From the NCBI GenBank assembly GCA_017538105.1, contig JAFYJN010000040.1:39428-103427 (forward strand): 64,000 nt of DNA. The letters run 5' to 3'. The first letter of the stretch is position 1, and each line of letters opens with the position of its first letter. Positions 51,514 to 59,891 of this stretch are shown one piece after another. The stretch comes from Prevotella sp. (GTDB lineage Bacteria > Bacteroidota > Bacteroidia > Bacteroidales > Bacteroidaceae). Below the pieces are notes generated by a model, which worked only from the letters and a program-made list of their open reading frames with translations, ran no database searches and was not told the origin of the DNA. The translations under genes and the position numbers were made by a program.

Positions 51514-52956
51514 TTATTCTTGTTTCACATATTCATAACACCCCACGTCAGGCTCGTCATCGCGTTTGACGCCCAGTCGATCATATTCCAGCGCCTCCTC
51601 TTTATTCGCCGCCCCTATGGCCAGCGACAGTGAATCGAGCCGGAAATCGTATCTCAGGTTATCCGTGTCGATAAGCGCGAAATGTTTCGTCCCCACGCTA
51701 TCCGTCTTTTCTGGATCTTCCCATGTCACGCCGATGATTCGCTCGGCATCTTCGATGGCCGGTGTCCGGAGCACACAATGGTCGAATTTATATGTGTATG
51801 GGGCCGTCTCGTCGGCCTCGCCCATAATCACATCGTCGGCATATCCCGTGACGAGCGTATTGACACACTGGAAATCGTAAAGCGGATAGACTCCTTTGTC
51901 ATTAAAGTTGCTGAAGCGCAATGCCACGCCTCTGTTGGCCGAGAAAGGATAGAATTGCCCTATCGTGCAATGCTGCAAAAGGCACACCCCTCCACACACA
52001 CTGACGCAGTCGCCAAGGGCGTTTGTTATCTGACAGTTGCGCACGTCAACCACAGAATGAATGGTTTTCAGGCCATATCCCTCGTTGTTGTGCACCACCG
52101 AGTTGTAAAGTGCCAGTTTGAGCCGGCTCACATCCGACGAGTCGCACACTATGGCATCACGGGCGCTATGGATGTCCACGTAATTGAGCTCGTTGTCGTA
52201 TGATTTCTCATGGAAATGAATGCCCGGCCACTGTCCGCTCACATTATCATAGGGCAGGTAATCGAACATATTGTCGATACGGTCGCCACGGAGCACCACA
52301 TTTTTTTCGGGTGAGCCTTGTGCCACCAGCTGTCCGTAGACGTTGAATTCCGCGTCAGCATGAAAATAAATTGTTGTTCCCTCGGATAGGGTGAGTGTGA
52401 CCCCTTCCGCCACTGTCAGTCCCCCATATACTATAATAGGTATGGAAGTGTTGATGGTGGTGTTTTCCGTGATGACCCAGTCGGTGTGCATCTCCGCGTC
52501 CCACGTAAATGCCCTGAGGTTCACCTTCTGCTGAGCACCACTTTCCAGCGAGAACAGCAAGTCGTCTTGCAGGAGCGTCGGTTTCTCTTGGTTGTTGGCT
52601 GGAGATGTCAGCTCCACAAACACCCTAATGCTGTCATTCTTGCGTATCTCAAGATCGTTGATTTGGTAGCCCGAAGAAGCGCCGAGGTACGACCCGTCCA
52701 CATTCACGCGGAATCCCGTCTGGTTGCCATTGGCCAGTCGGATGTTGCTGCAACGTATTCCGTCGCCCGACCGGTTGTATACCCAGAACGACTTCGTGGG
52801 TGTGGGCACTTTTGAGAACACCGTATCCAGTCGGACGGTGTCTTGTGAAAAGGTAAGCAAATGACTCGGCGACGATGTAAAGGAGTCGTCGTCGGAGCAC
52901 GCCACAAAAGCCAGCGCGAGAATGGCGGAGCACAGCAGTGCTAGAAAATTCTTCAT
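51514..52956 (-). CDS. Lipoprotein with right-handed beta-helix
   Basis: 480 residues. Lipid cysteine after AILALAFVAC (about 20). An Ig-like part (about 30-150) is followed by a parallel beta-helix with turns such as IIVYGGLTVAEGVTLTLSEG and NSVVHNNEGYGLKTIHSVVD. No catalytic motif is seen, so it is more likely a surface adhesin or binding protein than an enzyme. A cytoplasmic cdd gene lies 13 nt downstream, a surprising partner. Confidence 0.75.
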   Translation of the reverse strand: MKNFLALLCSAILALAFVACSDDDSFTSSPSHLLTFSQDTVRLDTVFSKVPTPTKSFWVYNRSGDGIRCSNIRLANGNQTGFRVNVDGSYLGASSGYQINDLEIRKNDSIRVFVELTSPANNQEKPTLLQDDLLFSLESGAQQKVNLRAFTWDAEMHTDWVITENTTINTSIPIIVYGGLTVAEGVTLTLSEGTTIYFHADAEFNVYGQLVAQGSPEKNVVLRGDRIDNMFDYLPYDNVSGQWPGIHFHEKSYDNELNYVDIHSARDAIVCDSSDVSRLKLALYNSVVHNNEGYGLKTIHSVVDVRNCQITNALGDCVSVCGGVCLLQHCTIGQFYPFSANRGVALRFSNFNDKGVYPLYDFQCVNTLVTGYADDVIMGEADETAPYTYKFDHCVLRTPAIEDAERIIGVTWEDPEKTDSVGTKHFALIDTDNLRYDFRLDSLSLAIGAANKEEALEYDRLGVKRDDEPDVGCYEYVKQE

Positions 52957-53134
52957 TACCTGTTATGTGCTTGTTATGGTATAACGCATAGTTTTTGTTT
53001 TTATTGTATTGGTTGTAAGGATATGAAATGGCGGCCATTTCTGACTGCATTTAATGTATATCAGGGTCAAATCCTATATAATTGCCATTGTTTATATCAT
53101 TGCTCCAACAAGGAAGTGGGAATTTGCATTGTAC

Positions 53135-55024
53135 TCAAATAATCACGATTTTCTTCCCATTAACGATATACACACCTTTCTGTGTTGGTATGTTGCCAAG
53201 TTTGCGTCCATCCAGCGTGTAGTATGAATTGTCATGATTGTCAACTGACACTTGTGAATTATCAATGCCCACAGGCTCAGTTGAGCCCATCTCTACAATA
53301 TTTATAAATTGGTTCCAAACATCAGTGTTTCGATATGCATCCACACATCCCACAGGAACATAAAGCGTAGCGGTGTCATAGTTGGTGAATGTGTTTTCCC
53401 ATATTTCTATGGGAGACACCATGTAACTATAGATGGCATTTAAACTTGAGCAATATTCAAATGCTTCGTCATCCATAAACGTCAAACCCGAAGGGAGAGA
53501 GACCATGGCCAAATTTGAACAACACGCAAAGGAGAACCATGCTATTGAGGAAACGCTCTCTGGAATGGTCACGTTTGTAATGCTTAAGCAACCAAAAAAC
53601 GTCCCCCAGTCTATTACCGTCACTCCATCAGGAATCACCAAATTCGTTATTTCTGTATTCTCATCGCTATAAAGGCGATGGGAGTAATACAATGGACTTG
53701 CGAAAAAAGCATGATCATTTGGTTCATGACTTTCAACAAAATCTCTATGATACAAATTCATATCTGTATCAAAATCAAAGACAATATTACACCATGCCGC
53801 AATATCCGGAACAATGACCTTGGTAAGACCTGAACATTGCCAGAATGCACTTGCACCGATGCTGGTGATAGTCGAGGGAATGGTGACACTCGCTAGGTTC
53901 GTACAACTTGAAAATGCCCATTCGCCAATGGTCGCGACTCCCTCTGAAATGGCCACGCCCGACAAGCCTGTGCTCTCTTCAAAGGCATGAGCGCCTATTC
54001 CTGTCACATTGAATTCTATTCCGTCCTTAGTCACAGTCGAAGGGACAACCAAATTACCCTCTGGTTGGGTGCAACCTGTGATTGTGGCATTAGAACCGTT
54101 GGTTATGAATTTCCAAATGCCATCCTGACCATTAGTTCCAATCTCGTAAATATACGGGAACTGATTCCAACCTGCAGTGTTACGATAGGCATTTACACAA
54201 CCAAGAGGAACATAAAGAGCATCCACTTCTATACATTGCGTTTCTTGTGAGATGAAGGTATTGCTGTCTATCGAGAAGGGCTCGGTTATATATGAAATTA
54301 CCTCCTTCAATTTTATATTGTCCGAGAATGCCCACTCTCCTATGCTTACCACTGAAGAAGGAATCGTTACACTTTCCAAAGCCAGCATATAACTAAAAGC
54401 GCAATCACCAATCGTAGTTACTCCTTCAGGAATATTAATATTGGTAATATTGGAGCAATTCTCAAATGCATCACCACCAATACTCTTTAAAGTTGAAGGA
54501 AAGCTAACACTTTTAAGACTAATGCAACCTAAAAATGCAAAATCACCAATTCTTGTAACCCCTTCAGGAATTATCAAATCTGTGATTTCCGTATTCATGT
54601 CGCTAAATAGACGGGCTCCATTCAAAGGATTGGTGAACCAATCATCGGAGAAATCCATGTCACACCAAGCGGCGATATCTTGCACTATCACTTTTGGCAC
54701 GGCACTTTCGCCAAATGCCAAAACACCAATTTTCCTTATACATGGAGGAATCGTAACGCTTGTGTATTCTGGAGTTATTTGCCCAAAGTCATCGTAAGTC
54801 ACAAATGCATAATCCCCTATGGATGTTACAGTATAAGCGGTTCCATTACTGTAAACGATTGAAGGAATAACCATATCACCTTCTGAAAAACTAGAGCCTG
54901 TAATAGTCGCATCTGATCCCCTTAGGGTAAAAGACCATGTTACCCCTTCGCTATCCGTCCATTGATATGCCCATGCCTGCAATAAACCACATAGCATAAA
55001 AGCTAGAAGTAATGCCTTTTTCAT
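53135..55024 (-). CDS. BspA-type leucine-rich repeat protein with T9SS-like tail
   Basis: 629 residues from ATG 55024 (signal peptide LLLAFMLCGLLQAWA). The body consists of LRR_5/BspA repeats of about 23 residues (for example IGDCAFSYMLALESVTIPSS and ASVTIPSTITSIGASAFWQC), in two blocks divided by a repeat of the N-terminal VTWSF-type domain near 330. The end, YYTLDGRKLG then KGVYIVNGKKIVII, resembles the sorting tail on the protein at 56409. BspA proteins bind host or microbial surfaces. A TATTTTTG element at 55157-55164 suggests a leader of about 125 nt. Confidence 0.85.
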   Translation of the reverse strand: MKKALLLAFMLCGLLQAWAYQWTDSEGVTWSFTLRGSDATITGSSFSEGDMVIPSIVYSNGTAYTVTSIGDYAFVTYDDFGQITPEYTSVTIPPCIRKIGVLAFGESAVPKVIVQDIAAWCDMDFSDDWFTNPLNGARLFSDMNTEITDLIIPEGVTRIGDFAFLGCISLKSVSFPSTLKSIGGDAFENCSNITNINIPEGVTTIGDCAFSYMLALESVTIPSSVVSIGEWAFSDNIKLKEVISYITEPFSIDSNTFISQETQCIEVDALYVPLGCVNAYRNTAGWNQFPYIYEIGTNGQDGIWKFITNGSNATITGCTQPEGNLVVPSTVTKDGIEFNVTGIGAHAFEESTGLSGVAISEGVATIGEWAFSSCTNLASVTIPSTITSIGASAFWQCSGLTKVIVPDIAAWCNIVFDFDTDMNLYHRDFVESHEPNDHAFFASPLYYSHRLYSDENTEITNLVIPDGVTVIDWGTFFGCLSITNVTIPESVSSIAWFSFACCSNLAMVSLPSGLTFMDDEAFEYCSSLNAIYSYMVSPIEIWENTFTNYDTATLYVPVGCVDAYRNTDVWNQFINIVEMGSTEPVGIDNSQVSVDNHDNSYYTLDGRKLGNIPTQKGVYIVNGKKIVII

Positions 55025-55156
55025 TCTCAATAGTTTTTGGTTCGTTAGTTGTTTGGTTTTTAAGGCGGCTCTCCTCAAGTTCCCAAAGAAAGCCTAGGTA
55101 ATAGATACGCAGAAGCTTATTGCATAATCAAAGACAATTAGGTGATATAAGTCATG

Positions 55157-55164
55157 CAAAAATA
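55157..55164 (-). promoter_or_regulatory. Minus-7 element of the BspA-type gene
   Basis: TATTTTTG on the minus strand. Confidence 0.45.
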
Positions 55165-55361
55165 ATTGTTTTTTTTCAGAACTGCAAACTTCGTTCTTAA
55201 ATAAATATCTACATAAGGCATATTCTGGGATGGCAAAAATGCTGCCCAAATAGTTTTTATGAATCAAACGCAACAAACAAAAGTATACCTATCCTATAGA
55301 CAGATAACAATCCTGAAGAAACGGATACTAATATAGTATAAAATAGTATGACGCGATATGT

Positions 55362-55658
55362 TCAAACATCGTTCAGTTCTGATAGGCGTATTAGGGTGTC
55401 AGTAATTGTAGACCGATTGTCTGAAACATAGTAGTCGGCACTGACGGCCTGTTGTTTTGGAATGATGTACTGAGCCAACCGTTCTGCAATGAGCAGTCGG
55501 TCTTTCGGGCTGAGGGACAGGAAATCCTCAGCCATCTGTCCCGTGGACTGGTAGTGGTCCAAGAGATGTGCTATCATTTCATGGCCGAAAGATGTGACTC
55601 TGTTCTTCGACCCCGGCTTGCGTCCGGATATTTTCTTGTGACCTTTTTGAAACGGCAT
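55362..55658 (-). CDS. Small basic DUF5681-like protein, possible terminase-related
   Basis: 98 residues. It starts MPFQKGHKKISGRKPGSKNR, the glycine/lysine opening seen in DUF5681 and some small terminase subunits, followed by two or three helices (LSPKDRLLIAERLAQYIIPK). Small-terminase proteins start DNA packaging in phages, but no other phage gene is here, so the role is open. It is divergent from the hypothetical gene at 55852. Confidence 0.55.
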   Translation of the reverse strand: MPFQKGHKKISGRKPGSKNRVTSFGHEMIAHLLDHYQSTGQMAEDFLSLSPKDRLLIAERLAQYIIPKQQAVSADYYVSDNRSTITDTLIRLSELNDV

Positions 55659-55790
55659 AGACTAATATTTTATAAACTATAGGCAAAAGTAGCCGTATTT
55701 CATCAAACGACATTTTTATTTGTTAACTTTCACTTACTACAACTTATTCTAAAAAGCAGATAGGGACATGTGTTTACCGACAATAATTAT

Positions 55791-55798
55791 TATCTTTG
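55791..55798 (+). promoter_or_regulatory. Minus-7 element of the small gene at 55852
   Basis: TATCTTTG, 54 nt before the start codon. It lies inside a competing reading frame that begins at 55770, and so argues against that frame. Confidence 0.55.
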
Positions 55799-55851
55799 CA
55801 CTGACATAGAAAAAGAAGGTAATTTCACGGTTTTAGCAACTCTACCAATAA

Positions 55852-56175
55852 ATGGAAATGAAGACCTTATCAACGAAATTAGAGGAAAGCACAAACGGCA
55901 AGGGTTCGTGCCTATCGGAACTACAGAACGTATTAGCCGATATGTTGATTCTATTAGGAGTAGAGGAGGACGAATTAGTTGGGACAATGTTGGTTCTGAA
56001 GGATTCAGTTCCAGAGCAGGAGGAGATGCTTCTTTATCTATGGGACAACAAACCGAATCCAACACAGATATACAACAAACTGGTGTCGATGGTGAAAGCA
56101 AGAACTTCGGACACGCAGAAAGATAACAATCCTAATTATCTTAATTCGGCAAACAATACTCAGCGAGAATGCTAG
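55852..56175 (+). CDS. Small acidic hypothetical protein
   Basis: 107 residues, mostly helical: ELQNVLADMLILLGVEEDEL then LLYLWDNKPNPTQIYNKLVS. I recall similar small proteins near mobile-element genes in Bacteroides, but I cannot name a family. The reading frame is chosen over an overlapping frame at 55770-56126 because of the promoter and the hydrophobic-helix pattern. Its end shares the sequence AGATAACAATCCT with 55312-55324. Confidence 0.5.
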   Translation: MEMKTLSTKLEESTNGKGSCLSELQNVLADMLILLGVEEDELVGTMLVLKDSVPEQEEMLLYLWDNKPNPTQIYNKLVSMVKARTSDTQKDNNPNYLNSANNTQREC

Positions 56176-56248
56176 TAAAGGAACTTGTTCACAGCTAAGC
56201 GGTATTGGAAGACCTTTCTCTTTACCATATAGGTATGTATAAAGAAAA

Positions 56249-56316
56249 AGCACCATCGCACAACATCGTTGGGACATCCGAAGATGGGCTCGCATCTTGT
56301 CGATGGTGCTAATTTT
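56249..56316. terminator. Two-part hairpin between convergent genes
   Basis: An outer 10-bp stem AGCACCATCG (56249-56258) with CGATGGTGCT (56301-56310) encloses an inner AAGATG/CATCTT hairpin (56281-56298) and is followed by AATTTT. Probably a terminator for one or both neighbours. Confidence 0.6.
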
Positions 56317-56408
56317 GGCTCGGATTGGCGCGTTGTTTCGTTGGTTGAAAATACCCCTTTACAACTATTTTTGTATAGTGTTTATGAGATAATTGTTTAT
56401 TGAAAGAA

Positions 56409-57422
56409 TTACTTTACGACAATTTTCCTGCCATTGTTGATATATATCCCTTTCTTGATGGATGTACCGTCAAGTTTTTGTCCGTTGAGGTCGTACCAAC
56501 TCCCCTCGCTCGTTGCAGGGGGAGTGATGCTGATTCCTGCGGATTCATCACTGAAGTTTAGTTCATCAATATTGTTTGAATGTGACCCGATAGCAAGCGT
56601 TATCTTGTTACCGCAAAGATACCCCGGTTGTGTCACCATATTATCAAATCGGTAGATAATACCGCTACCTACCCCGTAATCCTCGGAGACGAGCGTATTG
56701 CAAGAAAACTCCGCATCAACAAGACCGGGTTTGTTGACCGCCTCCATGACGAGTGCAGCCTTCTTGCCCTGCAAACGTGAGTTGCGGACAAATAACTTAC
56801 CCGTCCCTGCATTGTTTGACACTCCATCGTTGTGGAAAAACAAACCGCCCATCTCTACCCAATGCCCTGCGTAGCTACTATATACCCTCTCACTATTTGA
56901 TATCAATTCGCAGTCGATTATTTCCACGGTTTGGTTGTAACGAAGACCAATGCCCAATGCCGCACTCCACTTGCTTACAATCTTGCAGTTGCGGATGCTC
57001 AATGTGTATGCCGTTGAATTGGCATATTCGATGTGTATGCCATAACTCGCCCTTTCTTGATAGACGGACGGGTCTTGAATTGTAGGATCGTAGTTGTCGG
57101 CAATGATGGTCATGTTGGATATACTCCCGATGTTTGCCTCAAGAGGTGGTGTTAGGTAGTTGCCCGTTCCATTGGTCAAGATACAAGAATCTCTATCAAC
57201 ACCGACAATGTGCCTCGTCTTTCCCCACATATGCACCTCTTCTTCGTATGTCCCTGCGTTCACGATGATGGTGTCACCGTTGTTCGTCCCTGCTACGGCA
57301 GCGGCTATCGTGGTGTATGTGCCGGTGCCGTTCTTGTCAACGAATACTACGCGCCTCTCCCCGGCATAACCTTCGCTGGCATATAAAAGGAACACCAAGA
57401 AAGTAAGTACTCTAAATATCAT
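56409..57422 (-). CDS. Exported pectin-lyase-like beta-helix protein with T9SS-like tail
   Basis: 337 residues from ATG 57422, giving a signal peptide (FRVLTFLVFLLYASEGYA). The fold opens VVFVDKNGTGTYTTIAAAVA and NNGDTIIVNAGTYEEEV, which matches pectin methylesterase or pectate-lyase-like right-handed beta-helices. The usual pectinesterase catalytic QD/DF pair is not clear to me. The C-terminus (YDLNGQKLDGTSIKKGIYIN) is a sorting-type tail. Possible carbohydrate-active or adhesive surface protein. Confidence 0.7.
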   Translation of the reverse strand: MIFRVLTFLVFLLYASEGYAGERRVVFVDKNGTGTYTTIAAAVAGTNNGDTIIVNAGTYEEEVHMWGKTRHIVGVDRDSCILTNGTGNYLTPPLEANIGSISNMTIIADNYDPTIQDPSVYQERASYGIHIEYANSTAYTLSIRNCKIVSKWSAALGIGLRYNQTVEIIDCELISNSERVYSSYAGHWVEMGGLFFHNDGVSNNAGTGKLFVRNSRLQGKKAALVMEAVNKPGLVDAEFSCNTLVSEDYGVGSGIIYRFDNMVTQPGYLCGNKITLAIGSHSNNIDELNFSDESAGISITPPATSEGSWYDLNGQKLDGTSIKKGIYINNGRKIVVK

Positions 57423-57602
57423 AAGAATTAGTAAAGTACGCTTGTTATTATTATCAAAAACGCTTGAAAGAATGGATAGAAATCCTCTTTCTATCATTTT
57501 GGCTGTAAAAATACAAAAAAAGTATTAAGCACCAAAACATTTCGGGTGTGGAATATTGATTTTAATAGGTATGGACAACCGTGAAATTTGACGCACATTT
57601 CT

Positions 57603-57633
57603 TTTGACGGGTGCGGATGAATAGCTATCTTTG
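57603..57633 (+). promoter_or_regulatory. Promoter of a small RNA candidate
   Basis: TTTG (57603-57606), 19 nt, TATCTTTG (57626-57633), a full consensus match on the plus strand. Confidence 0.7.
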
Positions 57634-57639
57634 CAACGA

Positions 57640-57710
57640 ATTATTGTCAACGGCAATATTTCTAATGTGATACGGCGTTGTTAGGCGTGATGCCTGGCAA
57701 CGTCTTTTTT
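57640..57710 (+). ncRNA. Small RNA candidate of about 70 nt
   Basis: It starts after the promoter at 57603-57633 and ends in an 11-bp stem with two G-U pairs, CGTTGTTAGGC with GCCTGGCAACG (57676-57702), and TCTTTTTT. No reading frame. It lies just before the GTTCAANNN array and may regulate replication or transfer of the element, which is inference. Confidence 0.55.
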
Positions 57711-57748
57711 GATGAAAACCACTATTTTTCCACTATTATAGGGGGAAC

Positions 57749-57812
57749 GTTCAAGGTGTTCAATATGTTCAAGGTGTTCAACACGTTCAATATTGTTCAA
57801 TCCGTTCAGCGT
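57749..57812. repeat. Iteron-like GTTCAANNN array
   Basis: Seven direct copies of GTTCAANNN or GTTCAGNNN with 9-bp spacing (one is 10), followed at 57831-57844 by two inverted TTGAAC copies. Iteron-like arrays often bind replication or transfer proteins, but no such gene is next to it. Confidence 0.75.
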
Positions 57813-57878
57813 GTACACACATTCTTAAACTTGAACATTTGAACAACGAGAAAAACACTATATTATTTGGTCAAATAC

Positions 57879-57909
57879 TTGCGTGAAATGAATTAAAACC
57901 TTAACTTTG
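57879..57909 (+). promoter_or_regulatory. Possible promoter, target unknown
   Basis: TTG (57879-57881), 20 nt, TAACTTTG (57902-57909). The downstream 80 nt hold no reading frame and run against the small gene at 57993, so it could make an antisense or small RNA. Confidence 0.35.
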
Positions 57910-57992
57910 TAGACGGAAATAGGTGTAGACGGTTTAGCCCGGGACATATTCCCCTTAGCACCGTGATAATGCATCTGTTTCCTTTTTTGTTC

Positions 57993-58172
57993 CTAATCGA
58001 ACAATTTGAAACCTTCCAGAATTGGGATAAGATTCTTTACTTCATCACTTGTTGAGGGTAATTGTTCCTTTTTACTATCAAGGATGATGTTCTCAACGTC
58101 ACGCTCTCGAATAGCATTCTTTTCTTCTGTATGCAGTACAATGGCTTCAATCTTTAAGTCAGATTTTGTCAT
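57993..58172 (-). CDS. 59-residue hypothetical protein
   Basis: MTKSDLKIEAIVLHTEEKNA to LEGFKLFD: a mixed charged protein with helix-type pattern and no recognised motif. Its start codon overlaps the stop of an upstream broken reading frame (ATGA), the usual sign of an operon. The upstream partner is truncated, so this gene may be a relic. A plus-strand frame over the same place (58006-58203) has a less protein-like composition. Confidence 0.55.
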   Translation of the reverse strand: MTKSDLKIEAIVLHTEEKNAIRERDVENIILDSKKEQLPSTSDEVKNLIPILEGFKLFD

Positions 58173-58327
58173 GTCGCAGAAAAATCGTAATTTTGCACTG
58201 TAAAATGCTTTCGGGCAAATTGCGCGACATATTGAAAACTGAATAGTGCCTCAACATACTCGTTGAAATCGCCAATCTCAAAGTAGTTATATACAAGAGG
58301 CACGGAGCGGCCCCATACGTGGGCTGT
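58169..58327 (-). pseudogene. Remnant of a gene upstream of the 59-residue protein
   Basis: An open frame of 52 codons without a start codon, containing AHVWGRSVPLVYNYFEIGDF and FSFQYVAQFARKHF, looks like the C-terminal end of a real protein. A stop at 58328-58330 cuts it from further text that reads LPPMHPLVAIAKHPYI in another frame (about 58340-58395). The family was not identified; it was probably truncated when the element decayed. Confidence 0.45.
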
Positions 58328-58446
58328 CTAACCGTGTGTGTATATAAGGGTGTTTGGCGATAGCCACGAGTGGATGCATGGGAGGCAGTCCACTTTTCTT
58401 TTGTCCTTTATTTATCATATTGTTGAATCACTCGAAAATCGCCAAA

Positions 58447-59490
58447 ATGAAAGTATTCAAAACTAATTCATGTGCTGAACAAGCACATAATATTGCTGTA
58501 TCTTTAAGAGACAATACTCTTGATATAGTGGCAGGCATTCTTATTATTAGAATGATATTGGGACATTACATGGTAATGTGTAAACTTCAAGATACACTAT
58601 TATTTGAGTCACTAAACATACTGTTTTTCTATATGCCGTGGTTCTTTTTCAAATCAGGCATGTTTTGCTCTGCAGAAAGGAAGGAACCCAAAAAGTTCTT
58701 AGGGACTAACATAAAGAAATTCATGTTGCCATTTCTTGTGTTTTCTGTAATAGGGACTATATTAGCAATTATTCCTGCATTTGTTTCTGATTACTCGAAT
58801 ACTACTATATTATCAACAATCAAGGGTGAACTCACAACTTTTGTAAGACATGGTTCTACAGGTTGGAATAGTCCACTGTGGTTCCTTATCAGTTTATGCC
58901 TTGTAAGAGTTGTCTTTAACTATATCCGTAATTTTATAAATCACTATGTTATTATTGGAATGTTGATGGCGTTTGCCTTCTTTCATTATCTCTATTTGGC
59001 AGATAAAGGACTATGGTGGGGTGGTAACTTTTCACGTGGTATGATTTTCTATATTTTGGGAATGAAACTAAAAGATTTACAATACAACAAAATTGTCTTT
59101 GTGATATCCTTAATCATAGTCATTGCAGTAGGTGTTATCAAGCCAACTATTGTTACTATGTTTGGCAATTTCCTTCTTTTCGATGATGGTATATACTTAC
59201 TATGGTATCCATTTTGTTTGGCTGGCATAATAGTATTTAACAACTTAATCAAATTCACAGGAAAATTCTTAAATCATTACCACTTCGATGATATGGGTAG
59301 TAATTCTATGATTTACTACGTTATTCATTATCCACTTGGTTTCTTGTTGTGTAGTGCTTATAATCATTTCGCACCCAATCCTAATAATTGGGAACTTTTC
59401 ATGTATTTATGCTTAATGTGGTTAGGTATGCTACCACTAATAACATACATTTTCAATACAAAACGTCTATCATTTTTGATAGGAAAATGA
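58447..59490 (+). CDS. Acyltransferase-3-family membrane protein
   Basis: 347 residues from ATG 58447. About ten transmembrane helices with the acyltransferase-3 pattern: DIVAGILIIRMILGHYMV in helix 1 (R and H are catalytic in the family), NSPLWFLISLCLVRVVFNYI and GMIFYILGMKL. It probably O-acetylates a surface polysaccharide or exported glycan. The gene is markedly AT-rich compared with the core genes, which fits transfer on the element ending at the tRNA-Arg gene. Confidence 0.85.
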   Translation: MKVFKTNSCAEQAHNIAVSLRDNTLDIVAGILIIRMILGHYMVMCKLQDTLLFESLNILFFYMPWFFFKSGMFCSAERKEPKKFLGTNIKKFMLPFLVFSVIGTILAIIPAFVSDYSNTTILSTIKGELTTFVRHGSTGWNSPLWFLISLCLVRVVFNYIRNFINHYVIIGMLMAFAFFHYLYLADKGLWWGGNFSRGMIFYILGMKLKDLQYNKIVFVISLIIVIAVGVIKPTIVTMFGNFLLFDDGIYLLWYPFCLAGIIVFNNLIKFTGKFLNHYHFDDMGSNSMIYYVIHYPLGFLLCSAYNHFAPNPNNWELFMYLCLMWLGMLPLITYIFNTKRLSFLIGK

Positions 59491-59682
59491 AAAAGTGCCC
59501 ACCATCCTAACTTTCGTTTTACATTCAACATAAGTTCATACTCTATGCGTATATAAACTTTGGGACAAAACGAAAACGAACAGCCTTGCTACTTTAGTTT
59601 AGGGTAAAGTCATAAATACTCACCTATACTTTTCATGAACCGAGAGAATTATAATTAGCCCCAAAAACCGCAAAATAAATGG

Positions 59683-59740
59683 TTCGCAAAAATTATCTCG
59701 CCAAAAACTCGCCAAAAATAGGAAAAGAAAAATCGCCAAC
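59683..59740. repeat. TCGCCAAAA repeats next to the junction
   Basis: TCGCCAAAA at 59698 and 59709, TCGCCAAC at 59733 and a variant near 59684, all in one orientation, 35-90 bp from the duplicated tRNA end. Further copies occur near 58439 (direct) and 58350 (inverted). They resemble arm-type or accessory protein sites of integrative elements. Confidence 0.5.
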
Positions 59741-59774
59741 TATTTGATTACCAAATAATTAGCGACCGTTTTAA

Positions 59775-59787
59775 GTGACTCCCGCGG
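59775..59787. repeat. Duplicate of the tRNA-Arg 3' end (candidate attachment core)
   Basis: GTGACTCCCGCGG is identical to 59889-59901 inside the 3' end of tRNA-Arg, 114 bp away; the text after it (ATT) also matches with a one-base offset. Such duplications mark integration at tRNA 3' ends. Confidence 0.6.
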
Positions 59788-59828
59788 ATTGACATTCGTC
59801 CATCCCTGCCCTGCCACGGGCAGGGCAA

Positions 59829-59891
59829 CACGAAAGAAGAGGAACAAACTTTTGAAAGCAAGCTTTCACCGTCTGTTCCTCTTCTTTCGTG
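59829..59891 (-). terminator. Long hairpin touching the tRNA-Arg 3' end
   Basis: A 21-bp stem (59829-59849 with 59871-59891, one G-U) topped by a second TGAAAGC/GCTTTCA hairpin (59853-59868). It directly follows tRNA-Arg and may be its terminator or processing signal. A GCCCTGCC/GGCAGGGC palindrome lies beside it at about 59808-59826. Confidence 0.6.

Noticed and set aside
55770-56126. 118-codon plus frame overlapping the gene at 55852
   Set aside because: It begins upstream of the TATCTTTG promoter element and is poor in hydrophobic-helix pattern; the other frame fits better.
57749-57812. CRISPR array
   Set aside because: Units are 9 bp with 3-bp variable parts; there are no spacers of normal length and no cas genes.
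58006-58203. 65-codon plus-strand frame
   Set aside because: It is the antisense shadow of the 59-codon minus gene, and it is rich in Ser/Phe without pattern.
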